Source of the DNA: Alloactinosynnema sp. L-07
Lineage (GTDB): Bacteria > Actinomycetota > Actinomycetes > Mycobacteriales > Pseudonocardiaceae
Direction of reading: 5' to 3'
DNA length: 64,000 nucleotides
NCBI RefSeq assembly: GCF_900070365.1
Contig: NZ_LN850107.1
Coordinates: forward strand, 4,712,001-4,776,000
Shown: positions 52,518 through 62,391 of the stretch, piece after piece
Numbering within the stretch: position 1 is the first letter of the stretch
How the letters are laid out: each line of letters starts with the position of its first letter
The notes under the pieces: generated by a model
Seen by the model: the letters and a program-made list of their open reading frames with translations, nothing else
What the model was told of the DNA's origin: nothing
The model's database searches: none
Program-made: the position numbers and the translations under genes

Positions 52518-54053
52518 TCAGGCGTTCAGATAACCCTCGCGAAGTCGCCTCTTGTAAAGCTTGCCGTTGGGGTCGCGCGGGAGTTCGGCTAGATAGTCGA
52601 TGGTGCGAGGCAATTTGAATTTCGCAAGCCTGCTCGCGGCGAACGACAGGATGTCGTCGGTGAGGGCCGCCGAGCCCGCCACCCCGTCCACCGGCTGCAC
52701 CACGGCCTTGATCTCCTCACCCCAGTCCGCGTGCGGCACCCCGAACACGGCCACGTCGGCGACTTTGGGGTGGCAGGAGATCTCCCCTTCGATCTCGGCG
52801 GGATAGACGTTCACCCCGCCGGTAATGATCATGTCGCTTTTCCGGTCGCAGAGGAATAGATAGCCGTCCTCGTCGAGATAGCCGATGTCGCCGAGGGTGA
52901 ACAGTTCACCGACGCGCGCGGCCCGCGTCTTGGCCGCGTCGCCGTGATACTCGAAGGTGGACGTGCCCATGCGCAGATACACCAGGCCCGCCGTGCCGGT
53001 GGGCACCTCGGCGCCGTCGTCGTCCAGGATTCGGACCACCGAGCCCGGCCACGGCAGCCCGACCGAGCCGGGTTTGCGCAGCCATTCCTCGGCGGTGATG
53101 GTCGTGCCGCCGCCCTCGGTCGCCGCGTAGTACTCCACGACCACCGGGCCCCACCAGTCCAGCATCCGCCGCTTCACCTCGACCGGGCACGGCGCCGCGC
53201 CGTGGATCATCACGCGCAGCGAGGACGGGTCGAAGGCGGCGCGGACGTCGTCGGGCAGGGCGAGCAGGCGGTGGAACTGCGTGGGCACCATGTGGCTGTG
53301 GGTCACCCGATAGCGCTCGATCAGCCGCAGCATCTCGCGCGGCTCCCAATGGTCCATCAGCACCGCCGTGTGTCCTAATTGGATGGACGTGACCACGAAG
53401 TTGATGACGGCGGTGTGGTAGAGCGGTGAACCGCACAGATGCACGTGCCGGTGGAACGGTTTCAGTCCGAAGATCCCGAAGAACCACTCGGCGGCGGGCG
53501 GGACCAGGTCCGGGTCGGTTCCGGCGAGCGGGCGGCGGACGCCCTTGGGCCTGCCGGTGGTGCCCGAGGTGTAGAGCATCGGCGAGCCCTGAGTGCGCAC
53601 GTCCGGCCGCTGGGCGGGCTCCCCCGCGCCGAGCCGGTCCAGTGGCTGGAACCCGGCGATCTCCCCGACGGCCAGCCGCCCTTCAGCGGGCAGCCCACTG
53701 CGCGCGGCGGCGTCCGAGGCGGACTCGGCGAAGCGCGCGTCGGCGATGAACACCTTGGCGCCGCTGTCATCGATGAGGTACGCGATCTCGGCGCCGACGA
53801 GATGCCAGTTCGCCAGGACCGCGTAGAGGCCGGTCTGGACGGCGGCGAAGTAGGTGGCGAGCAGGTCGAAACCGTTGGGCAGTAACAGGACCACACTGTC
53901 GCCCGGCCGCAGTCCCATCGCTTGCAGACCACGGCCGTAGCGATCGGCGGCGGCGGCCAGTTCGCCGTAGGACACCTCTCTGCCGTCTGGACAGACGACG
54001 GCGGTCGCGTCGGCGTCGTCGCGGGCGATGTTCCACAGACCGATCGAGCGCAT
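52518..54053 (-). CDS. Acyl-CoA synthetase (AMP-binding)
   Basis: 511 residues. MLYTSGTTGRPKGVRRP, then VVEYYAATEGGGTTITAEEW, LGDIGYLDEDGYLFLCDRKS, and LPRDPNGKLYKRRLREGYL at the C-terminus. A fatty-acid or steroid CoA ligase distinct from FadD19; the FadD4/FadD17 types are candidates. A KstR-like site lies just upstream. Confidence 0.87.
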   Translation of the reverse strand: MRSIGLWNIARDDADATAVVCPDGREVSYGELAAAADRYGRGLQAMGLRPGDSVVLLLPNGFDLLATYFAAVQTGLYAVLANWHLVGAEIAYLIDDSGAKVFIADARFAESASDAAARSGLPAEGRLAVGEIAGFQPLDRLGAGEPAQRPDVRTQGSPMLYTSGTTGRPKGVRRPLAGTDPDLVPPAAEWFFGIFGLKPFHRHVHLCGSPLYHTAVINFVVTSIQLGHTAVLMDHWEPREMLRLIERYRVTHSHMVPTQFHRLLALPDDVRAAFDPSSLRVMIHGAAPCPVEVKRRMLDWWGPVVVEYYAATEGGGTTITAEEWLRKPGSVGLPWPGSVVRILDDDGAEVPTGTAGLVYLRMGTSTFEYHGDAAKTRAARVGELFTLGDIGYLDEDGYLFLCDRKSDMIITGGVNVYPAEIEGEISCHPKVADVAVFGVPHADWGEEIKAVVQPVDGVAGSAALTDDILSFAASRLAKFKLPRTIDYLAELPRDPNGKLYKRRLREGYLNA

Positions 54054-54063
54054 CTCGCCAATC

Positions 54064-54077
54064 TAGAACGCGTTTCA
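54064..54077. promoter_or_regulatory. KstR-like palindrome upstream of the acyl-CoA ligase
   Basis: TAGAACGCGTTTCA is a full match to TnnAACnnGTTnnA. It lies 11 bases from the ligase start and overlaps the stop of the F420 gene. Confidence 0.7.
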
Positions 54078-55103
54078 CTCCCCGACAAGGGTCGCGAGCG
54101 TCTCGATCTCGGCCACCGACCCGGCGCCGACGCTGAGCATCGTCACGCCCGCCCGCTCCCACTGGCCGATCCGCTCCCGCACCCGCGCCGGGCTCCCGAC
54201 GATCGCGATGTCGTCCACCACCTCGTCCGGGATCGCCGCGGCGGCGTCGTCTCGGCTCCCCTCGCGGAACCGCGCGCCGACCTCGTCGACGACGTCGCCG
54301 TAGCCCATCCGGCGAAACAGCGACGCGTGGAAGTTCATCTCCGGCGCCCCCATCCCACCCAGATAGAGCGCCAGAACGGGCTTCATCGCGGCGAACGCGG
54401 CACGCGGGTCGTCGGTGACCATGATCTGGGCCCCGGCGACGACCTCGAAGTCATCCCTCGACCGTCGCGCGCCAGGCCGCGCGAAACCCGCATCCAACCA
54501 GGCGTTGTACTGCCCGGCCATGCGCAGGGAGAAGTAGACGGCGAGCCATCCATCGGCGATCTCGGCGGCCAAGGCGATGTTCTTGGGTCCTTCGGCGCCG
54601 AGCCAGATCGGCAGGTCGGCGCGCAGCGGGTGGGTGATCGGCCGCAGCGGCTTGCCCAGTCCCTCGCTGGTCAGCGGGAGCGGATAGTGCGGCCCGGGGC
54701 TGACCACGGGCGCCTCTCGGGCGAGGACCTGGCGGACGATGTCGACGTACTCGCGGGTCCGGGCGAGCGGGCGGGCGAACGGCTGCCCGTACCAACCCTC
54801 CACCACCTGTGGTCCCGAGACGCCGAGGCCCAAGACGGCGCGGCCGCCGCTGAGGTGGTCGAGCGTGAGGGCGTGCATCGCGCACGACGTCGGAGTCCGC
54901 GCGGAGAGTTGGGCCACCGACGTCCCCAGCCGGATCCGCGATGTCGCCGAGCCCCACCAGGCCAGCGGCGTGAACGCGTCCGACCCCCACGACTCGGCGG
55001 CGAACACCGCGTCGAACCCGCACCGCTCCGCCGCCGCCACCAGTTCACCGGCGTTCGCGGGCGGCCGCGCACCCCAGTAGCCGAGCTGCAGTCCGAGCCT
55101 CAT
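54075..55103 (-). CDS. LLM-class F420-dependent oxidoreductase
   Basis: 342 residues. MRLGLQLGYWGARPPANAGE, then AAESWGSDAFTPLAWWGSAT and RAVLGLGVSGPQVVEGWYG, is the luciferase-like F420 pattern. The mycobacterial cluster has a similar gene (Rv3520c type) next to the DUF35 and ltp genes. Confidence 0.85.
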   Translation of the reverse strand: MRLGLQLGYWGARPPANAGELVAAAERCGFDAVFAAESWGSDAFTPLAWWGSATSRIRLGTSVAQLSARTPTSCAMHALTLDHLSGGRAVLGLGVSGPQVVEGWYGQPFARPLARTREYVDIVRQVLAREAPVVSPGPHYPLPLTSEGLGKPLRPITHPLRADLPIWLGAEGPKNIALAAEIADGWLAVYFSLRMAGQYNAWLDAGFARPGARRSRDDFEVVAGAQIMVTDDPRAAFAAMKPVLALYLGGMGAPEMNFHASLFRRMGYGDVVDEVGARFREGSRDDAAAAIPDEVVDDIAIVGSPARVRERIGQWERAGVTMLSVGAGSVAEIETLATLVGE

Positions 55104-55125
55104 GGCGCCTCCTTGCCGACAATAC

Positions 55126-55139
55126 TAGAACGTGTTTCA
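55126..55139. promoter_or_regulatory. KstR-like palindrome upstream of the DUF35 and F420 genes
   Basis: TAGAACGTGTTTCA is a full match to TnnAACnnGTTnnA and lies in the 44-base divergent gap. Confidence 0.75.
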
Positions 55140-55147
55140 CTCAATGG

Positions 55148-56095
55148 GTGACCGCGCCGCTGAGTACCCCGCTGCGAGTGGGGTTCGACTACACGCGTTC
55201 CCTGGGACCCGTTCTAGGCCGCTTCATGACCGAACTCCGCGCGCGGCGCGTGGTCGGGATCCGCGGCTCGGACGGGCGCGTGCACGTGCCGCCGCTCGAG
55301 TACGACCCGGTGACCGCCGCGAAGCTGACGGAGTTCGTCGAGGTCGGCACCGAGGGCACCGTGGTGACATGGACCTGGATGAGCGCCCCTCTGGCGGGCC
55401 AGCCGTTCGACCGCCCGTTCGGCTGGGCGATGGTCCGGCTCGACGGCGCCGACACCCCGATGCTGCACGCCGTCGACGCGGGTGAGGATGAGCTGGTCAC
55501 GGGCCTGCGCGTGCGGATCCGCTGGGCCGCTGAACCTGCGGGCGGCATTCGCGACATCGAGTGTTTTGAACCGGTGACCGCACCGGAGAGATCGACACCT
55601 CTCGCGCCTCCTGCCGAAGTGACGATGGTGACGACGCCGGTGTCGCTGGACGTCGTCCACTCGGTGTCGCCCGAGGAGAGCCGGTATCTGCGCGGGCTGG
55701 CCGAGGGGCGGCTGCTGGGGCAGCGGTGTCCGCGCTGTCGCAAGATCTACATTCCGCCGCGCGGCGCGTGCCCGGTCGACGGGGTTCCGACCGTCGAGGA
55801 GGTCGAACTGCCCGACATCGGCACGGTCACCACGTTCTGCGTCGTCAACGTCCCCTTCCAGGGCCAGCGGATCCAGCCGCCCTACGTCGCCGCCTACGTG
55901 CTGCTCGACGGCGCCGACATCGCCTTTCTGCACCTGGTCCTTGGCTGCGAGGCGAAGGACGTACGGATGGGCATGCGGGTGCGGGCGGTCTGGAAACCCA
56001 AGGCCGAGTGGAGCACGACGCTGGAGAACATCGATCACTTCACCCCTACCGGGGAACCGGACGCCGCCTACGAGACCTACGCGGGGCACCTATGA
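55148..56095 (+). CDS. Zn-ribbon/OB-fold (DUF35) double-domain protein
   Basis: 315 residues from GTG 55148. Two OB-fold halves: the first (VVGIRGSDGRVHVPPLEYDP) has no zinc-ribbon Cys; the second has GQRCPRCRKIYIPPRGACPV, then FCVVNVPFQGQRIQPPYVAA. DUF35 proteins partner thiolase-like aldolases such as Ltp proteins. ATGA overlap joins it to ltp4. Similar to Rv3521 by context. Confidence 0.85.
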   Translation: MTAPLSTPLRVGFDYTRSLGPVLGRFMTELRARRVVGIRGSDGRVHVPPLEYDPVTAAKLTEFVEVGTEGTVVTWTWMSAPLAGQPFDRPFGWAMVRLDGADTPMLHAVDAGEDELVTGLRVRIRWAAEPAGGIRDIECFEPVTAPERSTPLAPPAEVTMVTTPVSLDVVHSVSPEESRYLRGLAEGRLLGQRCPRCRKIYIPPRGACPVDGVPTVEEVELPDIGTVTTFCVVNVPFQGQRIQPPYVAAYVLLDGADIAFLHLVLGCEAKDVRMGMRVRAVWKPKAEWSTTLENIDHFTPTGEPDAAYETYAGHL

Positions 56096-57090
56096 ACGTG
56101 GCCGTCGTCGGGTTCGCCCAGGCACCGAACGTGCGGCGGACCCTGGGGACCACCAACGGGGTCGAGATGCTCGTCCCCGTGTTCGCCGAGCTGTTCGCGG
56201 CGACCGGACTATCCAAAGAGGACATCGGATTCTGGTGTTCGGGCTCGTCGGACTACCTGGCCGCGCGGGCGTTCTCGTTCATCGCCGCGGTGGACGCGAT
56301 CGGGGCGGTGCCGCCGATCGTCGAATCCCATGTCGAGATGGACGCCGCGTGGGCGCTCTACGAGGCCTGGCTGAAGATCCGGACCGGCGAGGTCGACACC
56401 GCGCTGGTCTACGGCTTCGGCAAGTCCTCGGCGGGCGACCTGCGCCGGACGCTGGCGCTGCAACTGGACCCGTACACCGTCGCGCCGCTCTGGCCGGACT
56501 CGGTCACCGTCGCCGCCTTGCAGGCAAGGCTGGGGATCGACGCAGGCCGGTGGTCGGAGCAGGCGATGGCCGAGGTGGTCGGCGGCGACCTGGACGAGTT
56601 GCTCGCTCAGCCCTACATCGCCAATCCCTTGCGCCGCCACGACTGCGCCCCGATCACCGACGGCGCGTGCGCGGTGATCCTGGCGTCGGAGGGTCGCGCC
56701 CGTGAGGTGTGCGCGCGGCCGGCGTGGATCACCGGGATCGAACACCGGATCGACTCCGGCAGCCTGGGTGCCCGCGATCTGACCACATCACCGTCCACTG
56801 TGGCCTCGGCCCGCGCGGCGGGCACAGACGGTGTCGAGCTAGCCGAACTGCACGCGCCGTTCACCCATCAGCAAATCCTGCTGAGCAAAGCGCTCGGACT
56901 CGGTGCCGAGGTGACCGTCAACCCGTCCGGTGGGGCGCTGGCGGGAAACCCGATGTTCGCCGCGGGCCTCGCCCGGATCGGGGAGGCCGCCCGCCGGGTG
57001 TTCGACGGCTCCCACGGCCGGGTGCTGGCACACGCGACCAGCGGACCGGCGTTGCAGCAGAACCTCGTCTGCGTCATGGAGGGCCGATGA
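56092..57090 (+). CDS. ltp4: Thiolase-like lipid-transfer protein, Ltp4-like
   Basis: 332 residues from ATG 56092 (ATGA overlap). Thiolase-fold segments VEMDAAWALYEAWLKIRTGE, PITDGACAVILAS, and NPSGGALAGNPMFAAGL. The classical thiolase nucleophile Cys is not seen near residues 80-95, as expected for retro-aldolase-type family members. In Rhodococcus, ltp3 and ltp4 are needed for C24-branched sterol side chains. Confidence 0.85.
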   Translation: MNVAVVGFAQAPNVRRTLGTTNGVEMLVPVFAELFAATGLSKEDIGFWCSGSSDYLAARAFSFIAAVDAIGAVPPIVESHVEMDAAWALYEAWLKIRTGEVDTALVYGFGKSSAGDLRRTLALQLDPYTVAPLWPDSVTVAALQARLGIDAGRWSEQAMAEVVGGDLDELLAQPYIANPLRRHDCAPITDGACAVILASEGRAREVCARPAWITGIEHRIDSGSLGARDLTTSPSTVASARAAGTDGVELAELHAPFTHQQILLSKALGLGAEVTVNPSGGALAGNPMFAAGLARIGEAARRVFDGSHGRVLAHATSGPALQQNLVCVMEGR

Positions 57091-58241
57091 AGCACCCCGC
57101 CGCCGTCCTCGGTGTCGGCCAGACCCACCACCGGGCCAAGCGGCTCGACGTGTCCATGGCGGGCCTGTGCCGGGAGGCGATCGACCGCGCGCTGGCCGAC
57201 GCCGACGTCGACTGGGACGGGATCGACGCGGTGGTCGTCGGCAAGGCCCCTGACCTGTTCGAGGGTGTGATGATGCCGGAGCTGTTCCTCGCCGACGCCC
57301 TGGGCGCCACCGGAAAACCGCTGCTCAGGGTGCATACGGCGGGCTCGGTCGGCGGCTCCACGGCCAACGTCGCGGCCAGTCTGATCCATGCCGGGGTGCA
57401 CCGCCGGGTACTGGCGGTGGCCTTCGAGAAGCAGTCCGAGTCGAACGCCATGTGGGCGCTGTCGATCGCGCCGCCCTTCACGATGCCGGTCGGGGCGGGC
57501 GCGGGCGGTTACTTCGCTCCGCACGTCCGCTCATACCTGCGCCGGTCCGGGGCTCCGGACCACGTCGGGGCGATGGTCGCGGTGAAGGACCGGCAGAACG
57601 GCGCCCGAAATCAGTACGCCCACCTGCGTCAGCCGGACATCACGCTGGAGTCGGTCCAGGCGTCCACGATGCTCTGGGACCCCATCCGCTACGACGAGAC
57701 CTGCCCGTCCTCCGACGGCGCGTGCGCGATCGTCCTGGGCGACGAGAGCACCGCACGCGCCGACTCGGCCTGGATCCACGCCACCGCCATGCGCACCGAA
57801 CCCACCACCTACGCCGGCCGCGACCAGGTCAACCCCCAGGCGGGCCGGGACGCGGCGGCGGCCCTCTGGCGGGACGCGGGAATCGCCGACCCGCTGACCG
57901 AGATCGACGCCGCCGAGATCTACGTGCCGTTCTCCTGGTTCGAGCCGATGTGGCTGGAGAACCTGGGCTTCGCCGAGGAGGGCGCGGGTTGGAAGCTCAC
58001 CGAGGCGGGCGAGACCGGGATGGGCGGACGGCTGCCGGTGAACCCGTCCGGCGGGGTGCTGTCCTCCAACCCGATCGGCGCGTCCGGGATGCTGCGGTTC
58101 GCCGAGGCGGCCCGTCAGGTGATGGGCCGGGCGGAGGACCACCAGGTCGACGGCGTCCGCAAAGCACTGGGACACGCCTACGGCGGCGGGTCCCAGTTCT
58201 TCGCGATGTGGGTTGTGGGCCGGGAAAGGCCTCAGCGATAG
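57087..58241 (+). CDS. ltp3: Thiolase-like lipid-transfer protein, Ltp3-like
   Basis: 384 residues from ATG 57087 (ATGA overlap). LLRVHTAGSVGGSTANVAAS, DETCPSSDGACAIVLGD, then VNPSGGVLSSNPIGASGMLR. His and Cys of an active thiolase are replaced (VHTAG in place of the usual nucleophile block). Forms the C24-branched side-chain unit with Ltp4 and DUF35. The end overlaps the convergent cyp125. Confidence 0.87.
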   Translation: MKHPAAVLGVGQTHHRAKRLDVSMAGLCREAIDRALADADVDWDGIDAVVVGKAPDLFEGVMMPELFLADALGATGKPLLRVHTAGSVGGSTANVAASLIHAGVHRRVLAVAFEKQSESNAMWALSIAPPFTMPVGAGAGGYFAPHVRSYLRRSGAPDHVGAMVAVKDRQNGARNQYAHLRQPDITLESVQASTMLWDPIRYDETCPSSDGACAIVLGDESTARADSAWIHATAMRTEPTTYAGRDQVNPQAGRDAAAALWRDAGIADPLTEIDAAEIYVPFSWFEPMWLENLGFAEEGAGWKLTEAGETGMGGRLPVNPSGGVLSSNPIGASGMLRFAEAARQVMGRAEDHQVDGVRKALGHAYGGGSQFFAMWVVGRERPQR

Positions 58242-59452
58242 GCGACCTGGAACTCCTTGATGCCGTTGAGCCAGCTCGACCGCAGCCTGCGCGGCTCGGC
58301 GACCTTGCGGATGTCGGGCATGTGGTCGGCGATGGCGTTGAACATCAGGTCGATCTCCAGCCGGGCGAGGTTCGCGCCAACGCAGTAGTGGGCTCCCGTG
58401 CCGCCGAAACCCAAGTGCGGGTTGGGGTCCCGGGTGATGTCGAACTTCTCCGGCGCGTCGAACACCTCGGCGTCGAAGTTGGCCGAGCTGTAGAACAGGC
58501 CGACGCGCTGCCCCTTCTTGATCTCCGCGCCGCCGAGTTCGGTGTCGCGGGTGGCGGTGCGCTGGAAGGAGACCACCGGCGTCGACCACCGGACGATCTC
58601 GTCGGCGGTGCCCGCGGGCCGTTCGGCCTTGTAGAGCTCCCACTGCTCGGGGTTCTCCAGGAACGCGTGCATGCCGTGCGTGATCGCGTTACGGGTGGTC
58701 TCGTTGCCCGCCACCGCCAGCAGCAGCACGAAGAACCCGAATTCGTCGGACCCCAGGTTGCCGCCGTCGATGTCGGCGTTGACCAGCTTGGTGACGATGT
58801 CGTCGGCCGGGCACCGCTTGCGTTCCTCAGCCAGGTTCCACGAGTACCCCAGCAGCTCGACCGACGCCTTCTCCGGCTCGACCGAGTACTCGGGATCGTC
58901 ATAGGCGATCATCTGGTTCGACCACTCGAAGACGCGGTGGCGGTCTTCCTGGGGGATGCCGAGCAGTTCGGCGATGGCCTGCAGGGGCAGCTCGCACGCG
59001 ACGTCGGTGACGAAGTCGCCGGTGCCGCCCTCGATCGCCGAGTGCACGATGCGCGCCGCGCGGCAGGCCAGCGCGTCGCGCAGGCTGTTGACGGACTTCG
59101 GCGTGAACCCTCGGGAGACGATGCCGCGCAGCTTGGTGTGGTGCGGCGGGTCGATGTTGATCAAGATGTGCCGCTGCAGGTCGATCTTCTCCCGCTCCAT
59201 GTCCGGGCCGAAACGGATGATCGCGGTGTTCTCCCAGCTGGAGAAGACCTCACTGTTGCGCGAGACCTCCTTGACGTCGGCGTGCCTGCTGACCACCCAG
59301 TAGCCGTCGTCGCCGAAGCCCGCGGCGTTGTGCGGCTGGGCGTTCCACCAGACCCCGGCGGTGCGGCGCAGTTCGGCGAACTCCGCGACCGGGATCCGTT
59401 CGGCGTAGAGGTCGGGGTCGGTGAAGTCGAAACCGGCGGGGATCTCGGCCAC
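58232..59452 (-). CDS. cyp125: Cytochrome P450 CYP125-like steroid C26 monooxygenase
   Basis: 406 residues from GTG 59452, with GGGAGG upstream. FDFTDPDLYAERIPVAEFAE, ILINIDPPHHTKLRGIVSRG, I-helix LLLAVAGNETTRNAITHGM, ExxR in ADEIVRWSTPV, and heme FGGTGAHYCVGANLAR with Cys357. The match to CYP125A1 is strong along the chain. It oxidises sterol C26/C27 to start side-chain loss. Ferredoxin from 41956 is a likely electron donor. Confidence 0.92.
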   Translation of the reverse strand: MAEIPAGFDFTDPDLYAERIPVAEFAELRRTAGVWWNAQPHNAAGFGDDGYWVVSRHADVKEVSRNSEVFSSWENTAIIRFGPDMEREKIDLQRHILINIDPPHHTKLRGIVSRGFTPKSVNSLRDALACRAARIVHSAIEGGTGDFVTDVACELPLQAIAELLGIPQEDRHRVFEWSNQMIAYDDPEYSVEPEKASVELLGYSWNLAEERKRCPADDIVTKLVNADIDGGNLGSDEFGFFVLLLAVAGNETTRNAITHGMHAFLENPEQWELYKAERPAGTADEIVRWSTPVVSFQRTATRDTELGGAEIKKGQRVGLFYSSANFDAEVFDAPEKFDITRDPNPHLGFGGTGAHYCVGANLARLEIDLMFNAIADHMPDIRKVAEPRRLRSSWLNGIKEFQVAYR

Positions 59453-59466
59453 GCTGCCTCCCAAGC

Positions 59467-59480
59467 TGTAACGGGTTCTA
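59467..59480. promoter_or_regulatory. KstR-like palindrome upstream of cyp125
   Basis: TGTAACGGGTTCTA is a full match to TnnAACnnGTTnnA, 15 bases before the cyp125 start. Confidence 0.7.
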
Positions 59481-59557
59481 AAACTGATTTCAGCATACGG
59501 TGTTAACTTTTGGAAGCGTCGCTGCAAGATCGACTAGCGGACGATCTTGATTAGATT

Positions 59558-59571
59558 GAGAACGTGTTCTA
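59558..59571. promoter_or_regulatory. KstR-like palindrome upstream of fadA5
   Basis: GAGAACGTGTTCTA differs from the consensus only in the first base, 28 bases before the fadA5 start. Confidence 0.65.
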
Positions 59572-59583
59572 GTTTGAACCTGA

Positions 59584-60711
<1,128 letters not shown>

Positions 60712-60732
60712 TCAGCGGGGATTCGCGAGAAT

Positions 60733-61161
60733 CTAGTCCAAGATCGAATCGAACATCGACTCGATGGGAGCAGCTTCCTGCCATTCGACCACCGTCGGCA
60801 GGACACGAGTTCGCAGGAACTCAGCGACAACGGAGCAGACCGTCTCAAGCGACACTTCCGCGTACGGCGGCACGGGAGTGTCGTACGTCCCGCCCAAGTA
60901 GTAGACCGACCACCGCGGATTGCTTCCCATAGCCGGGACAAGGTGTCGATCAGCGTCAATCCACTGAACCATTCCCACGTCGCCGTTGAGTCCGAAGTCC
61001 AGCGTGACGCGCCCTGGGGAACCGGGATCATCAGGACCGGAAGTCAGGCTCCAGGCACACGGGATCTCGACACCCTCGGCCTGCAGTGAACGCAACTGCG
61101 CCACCAGATCCGACTCAACGGGTATCCGATCGACATGCAGGTACGCGGCGTCGAGAATCAT
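60733..61161 (-). CDS. Imm1 family immunity protein
   Basis: 142 residues. GRVTLDFGLNGDVGMVQWID, then NPRWSVYYLGGTYDTPVPPYAE, is the Imm1 pattern (GxxG ... Y ... G ... P). It follows the deaminase toxin with a one-base overlap, so it is the cognate antitoxin. It converges on fadA5. Confidence 0.82.
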   Translation of the reverse strand: MILDAAYLHVDRIPVESDLVAQLRSLQAEGVEIPCAWSLTSGPDDPGSPGRVTLDFGLNGDVGMVQWIDADRHLVPAMGSNPRWSVYYLGGTYDTPVPPYAEVSLETVCSVVAEFLRTRVLPTVVEWQEAAPIESMFDSILD

Positions 61162-61610
61162 CAGCCTGCCCTCCCCCGGTAGACGCGAGTGAATGGGCCG
61201 CCGTTCGCGTCGGTTCCCATCACGGTCAGTGCGCTTCCTGCCGGGATGAAGTGCGGGAGGAACGAGTCACATCCTCCTGCCGCCCCAGGTTCCGACCCGC
61301 AGGACGCATGGTTGATGATCACACGACACTCGTCCGCGCCGTTCTGAATCATGATCATCACCGCCTTCATCTCCACGTGATTCGCCAGCCGCATCTCGGC
61401 GAACGAGAAGCCCAGCAGTTTCACTCGTTGCACCGCGTCCCGGGTCCACGGATCCTGGGTCGTTGCTGTCAGCGTGCCATAGGATCGCCCGGCGATCTCG
61501 ACATGGCCGGTCATCGGCGCGTTCCGCCTGCGTGCTCTCACGCGGGGTGGCAGGTCGTCGGAATAGGGCAGAGCCCCTTCGGGGTAGCGGTCGCCGTGCC
61601 GATTCGCCAC
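61161..61610 (-). CDS. DddA/SCP1.201-like DNA deaminase toxin, catalytic part
   Basis: 149 residues read from GTG 61610. The HVE catalytic motif is H78-V79-E80 (RLANHVEMKAVMIM). Zn Cys residues are C104 and C114 (HASCGSEPGAAGGCDSFLPH). The C-terminal IPAGSALTVMG and VYRGRAG complete the SCP1.201-like deaminase pattern. Such toxins deaminate cytosine in double-stranded DNA. The usual PCxxC has Ser in the place of Pro. The frame continues without a stop through the linker, but the N-terminal domain is in another frame, so the intact gene probably spans 61161-61945 with one frameshift near 61610-61720. Confidence 0.75.
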   Translation of the reverse strand: MANRHGDRYPEGALPYSDDLPPRVRARRRNAPMTGHVEIAGRSYGTLTATTQDPWTRDAVQRVKLLGFSFAEMRLANHVEMKAVMIMIQNGADECRVIINHASCGSEPGAAGGCDSFLPHFIPAGSALTVMGTDANGGPFTRVYRGRAG

Positions 61611-61945
61611 GCCGAGCGGTTCGGTCTCTGGCTTGACTGAGGCTCGGGCGGCCGCGACAGTGACCGGAGCGCCGGCACAGGCACCGCGCCGATGTCCGCG
61701 AGATAGGACCGGATGCCAACCTCAGCCCTCTGAACGGTCTGCTCGGAGCGGATCAGATCCCGCTCCGCCCGATCAATGTTCGCAGCTACGTCGCTGGCAT
61801 GCGGATCACGGGTTCCCACCATCGTCGAGCTTGCGGCCTGCGCCGCTTCGTCGAGGAAAGCTGCTGCCGACCTCATGGACTCGCGCGCCTCGAAGAGTCG
61901 TGCAAGTACCGCGTGGAGCGCCGTGGATACCTGTTCTACGGACAC
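61538..61945 (-). CDS. N-terminal export-like domain of the deaminase toxin, out of frame
   Basis: From GTG 61945: VSVEQVSTALHAVLARLFEA and VAANIDRAERDLIRSEQTVQ form coiled helices with a Pro-rich linker (ALRSLSRPPEPQS). This is the usual front part of actinobacterial SCP1.201 toxins. It stops at 61538 in a different frame from the catalytic part. An ATG at 61984 is an alternative start. Confidence 0.6.
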   Translation of the reverse strand: MSVEQVSTALHAVLARLFEARESMRSAAAFLDEAAQAASSTMVGTRDPHASDVAANIDRAERDLIRSEQTVQRAEVGIRSYLADIGAVPVPALRSLSRPPEPQSSQRPNRSAWRIGTATATPKGLCPIPTTCHPA

Positions 61946-62066
61946 AGTGTCAAGGTACGGAGCCGCACCGACACCTCGCCGCATACTCCAAGCACCCGCG
62001 CGATCGCCAGCCTGTTACAGGGCCTCCTGTGGTGTCAACTACCCGGACTACGTGCGGGGGTGCGAT

Positions 62067-62245
62067 GAGTCCCTTCGTGCGCGTGGCAGTCCTGATCGAA
62101 GGGACCGAGTTCAACACGCCGCGGGCGGCGCCCTCGCCACCGCGACAATCCTGGAACGCCTCTAGTCACAGGAACTCAGCAACAACCGCGTGGACCGCAG
62201 TGGGTACAGTGAGTCCCCTCGTGCGCGCGGCAAGCCTGACCGAAG
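62067..62245. repeat. 35-base direct repeat pair
   Basis: GAGTCCCTTCGTGCGCG (62067 on) recurs as GAGTCCCCTCGTGCGCG (62211 on) and continues to CGAAG at 62101 and 62245. About 30 of 35 bases match. The pair flanks the fadA5/imm1 fragments. Confidence 0.6.
62121..62167 (+). pseudogene. Fragment copy of the fadA5 3' end
   Basis: 47 bases match 60667-60713 at about 43 positions, coding [14 protein letters not shown] and a changed stop (TAG in place of TGA). It is followed by about 30 bases similar to the inside of imm1 (AGGAACTCAGC, 60825 on). Confidence 0.7.
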
Positions 62246-62391
62246 CAGGTGCCAGTTCTGTGGTGCGTCTATTTGAGCAACTCCCCTCCCACCGACAGCT
62301 TCCCCGGACGCTGTCGAAGGCGAGCAAAACCTGCGGGCACCGCTACCCAGGGCGATGCGTTGGCCTGTGCGAGTACAAACTCGCCATCAAG

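Larger units (their letters stand above)
61985..62391. other. Recombination debris between toxin and small membrane ORF
   Basis: No gene is supported. It holds a 47-base copy of the fadA5 3' end, an imm1-like fragment, and a 35-base direct repeat pair, described in separate entries. Confidence 0.6.

Noticed and set aside
61776..62165. 129-codon plus-strand frame ending like FadA5
   Set aside because: Most of it is antisense to the toxin N-terminal domain; only the last 15 codons are a real fadA5 fragment.
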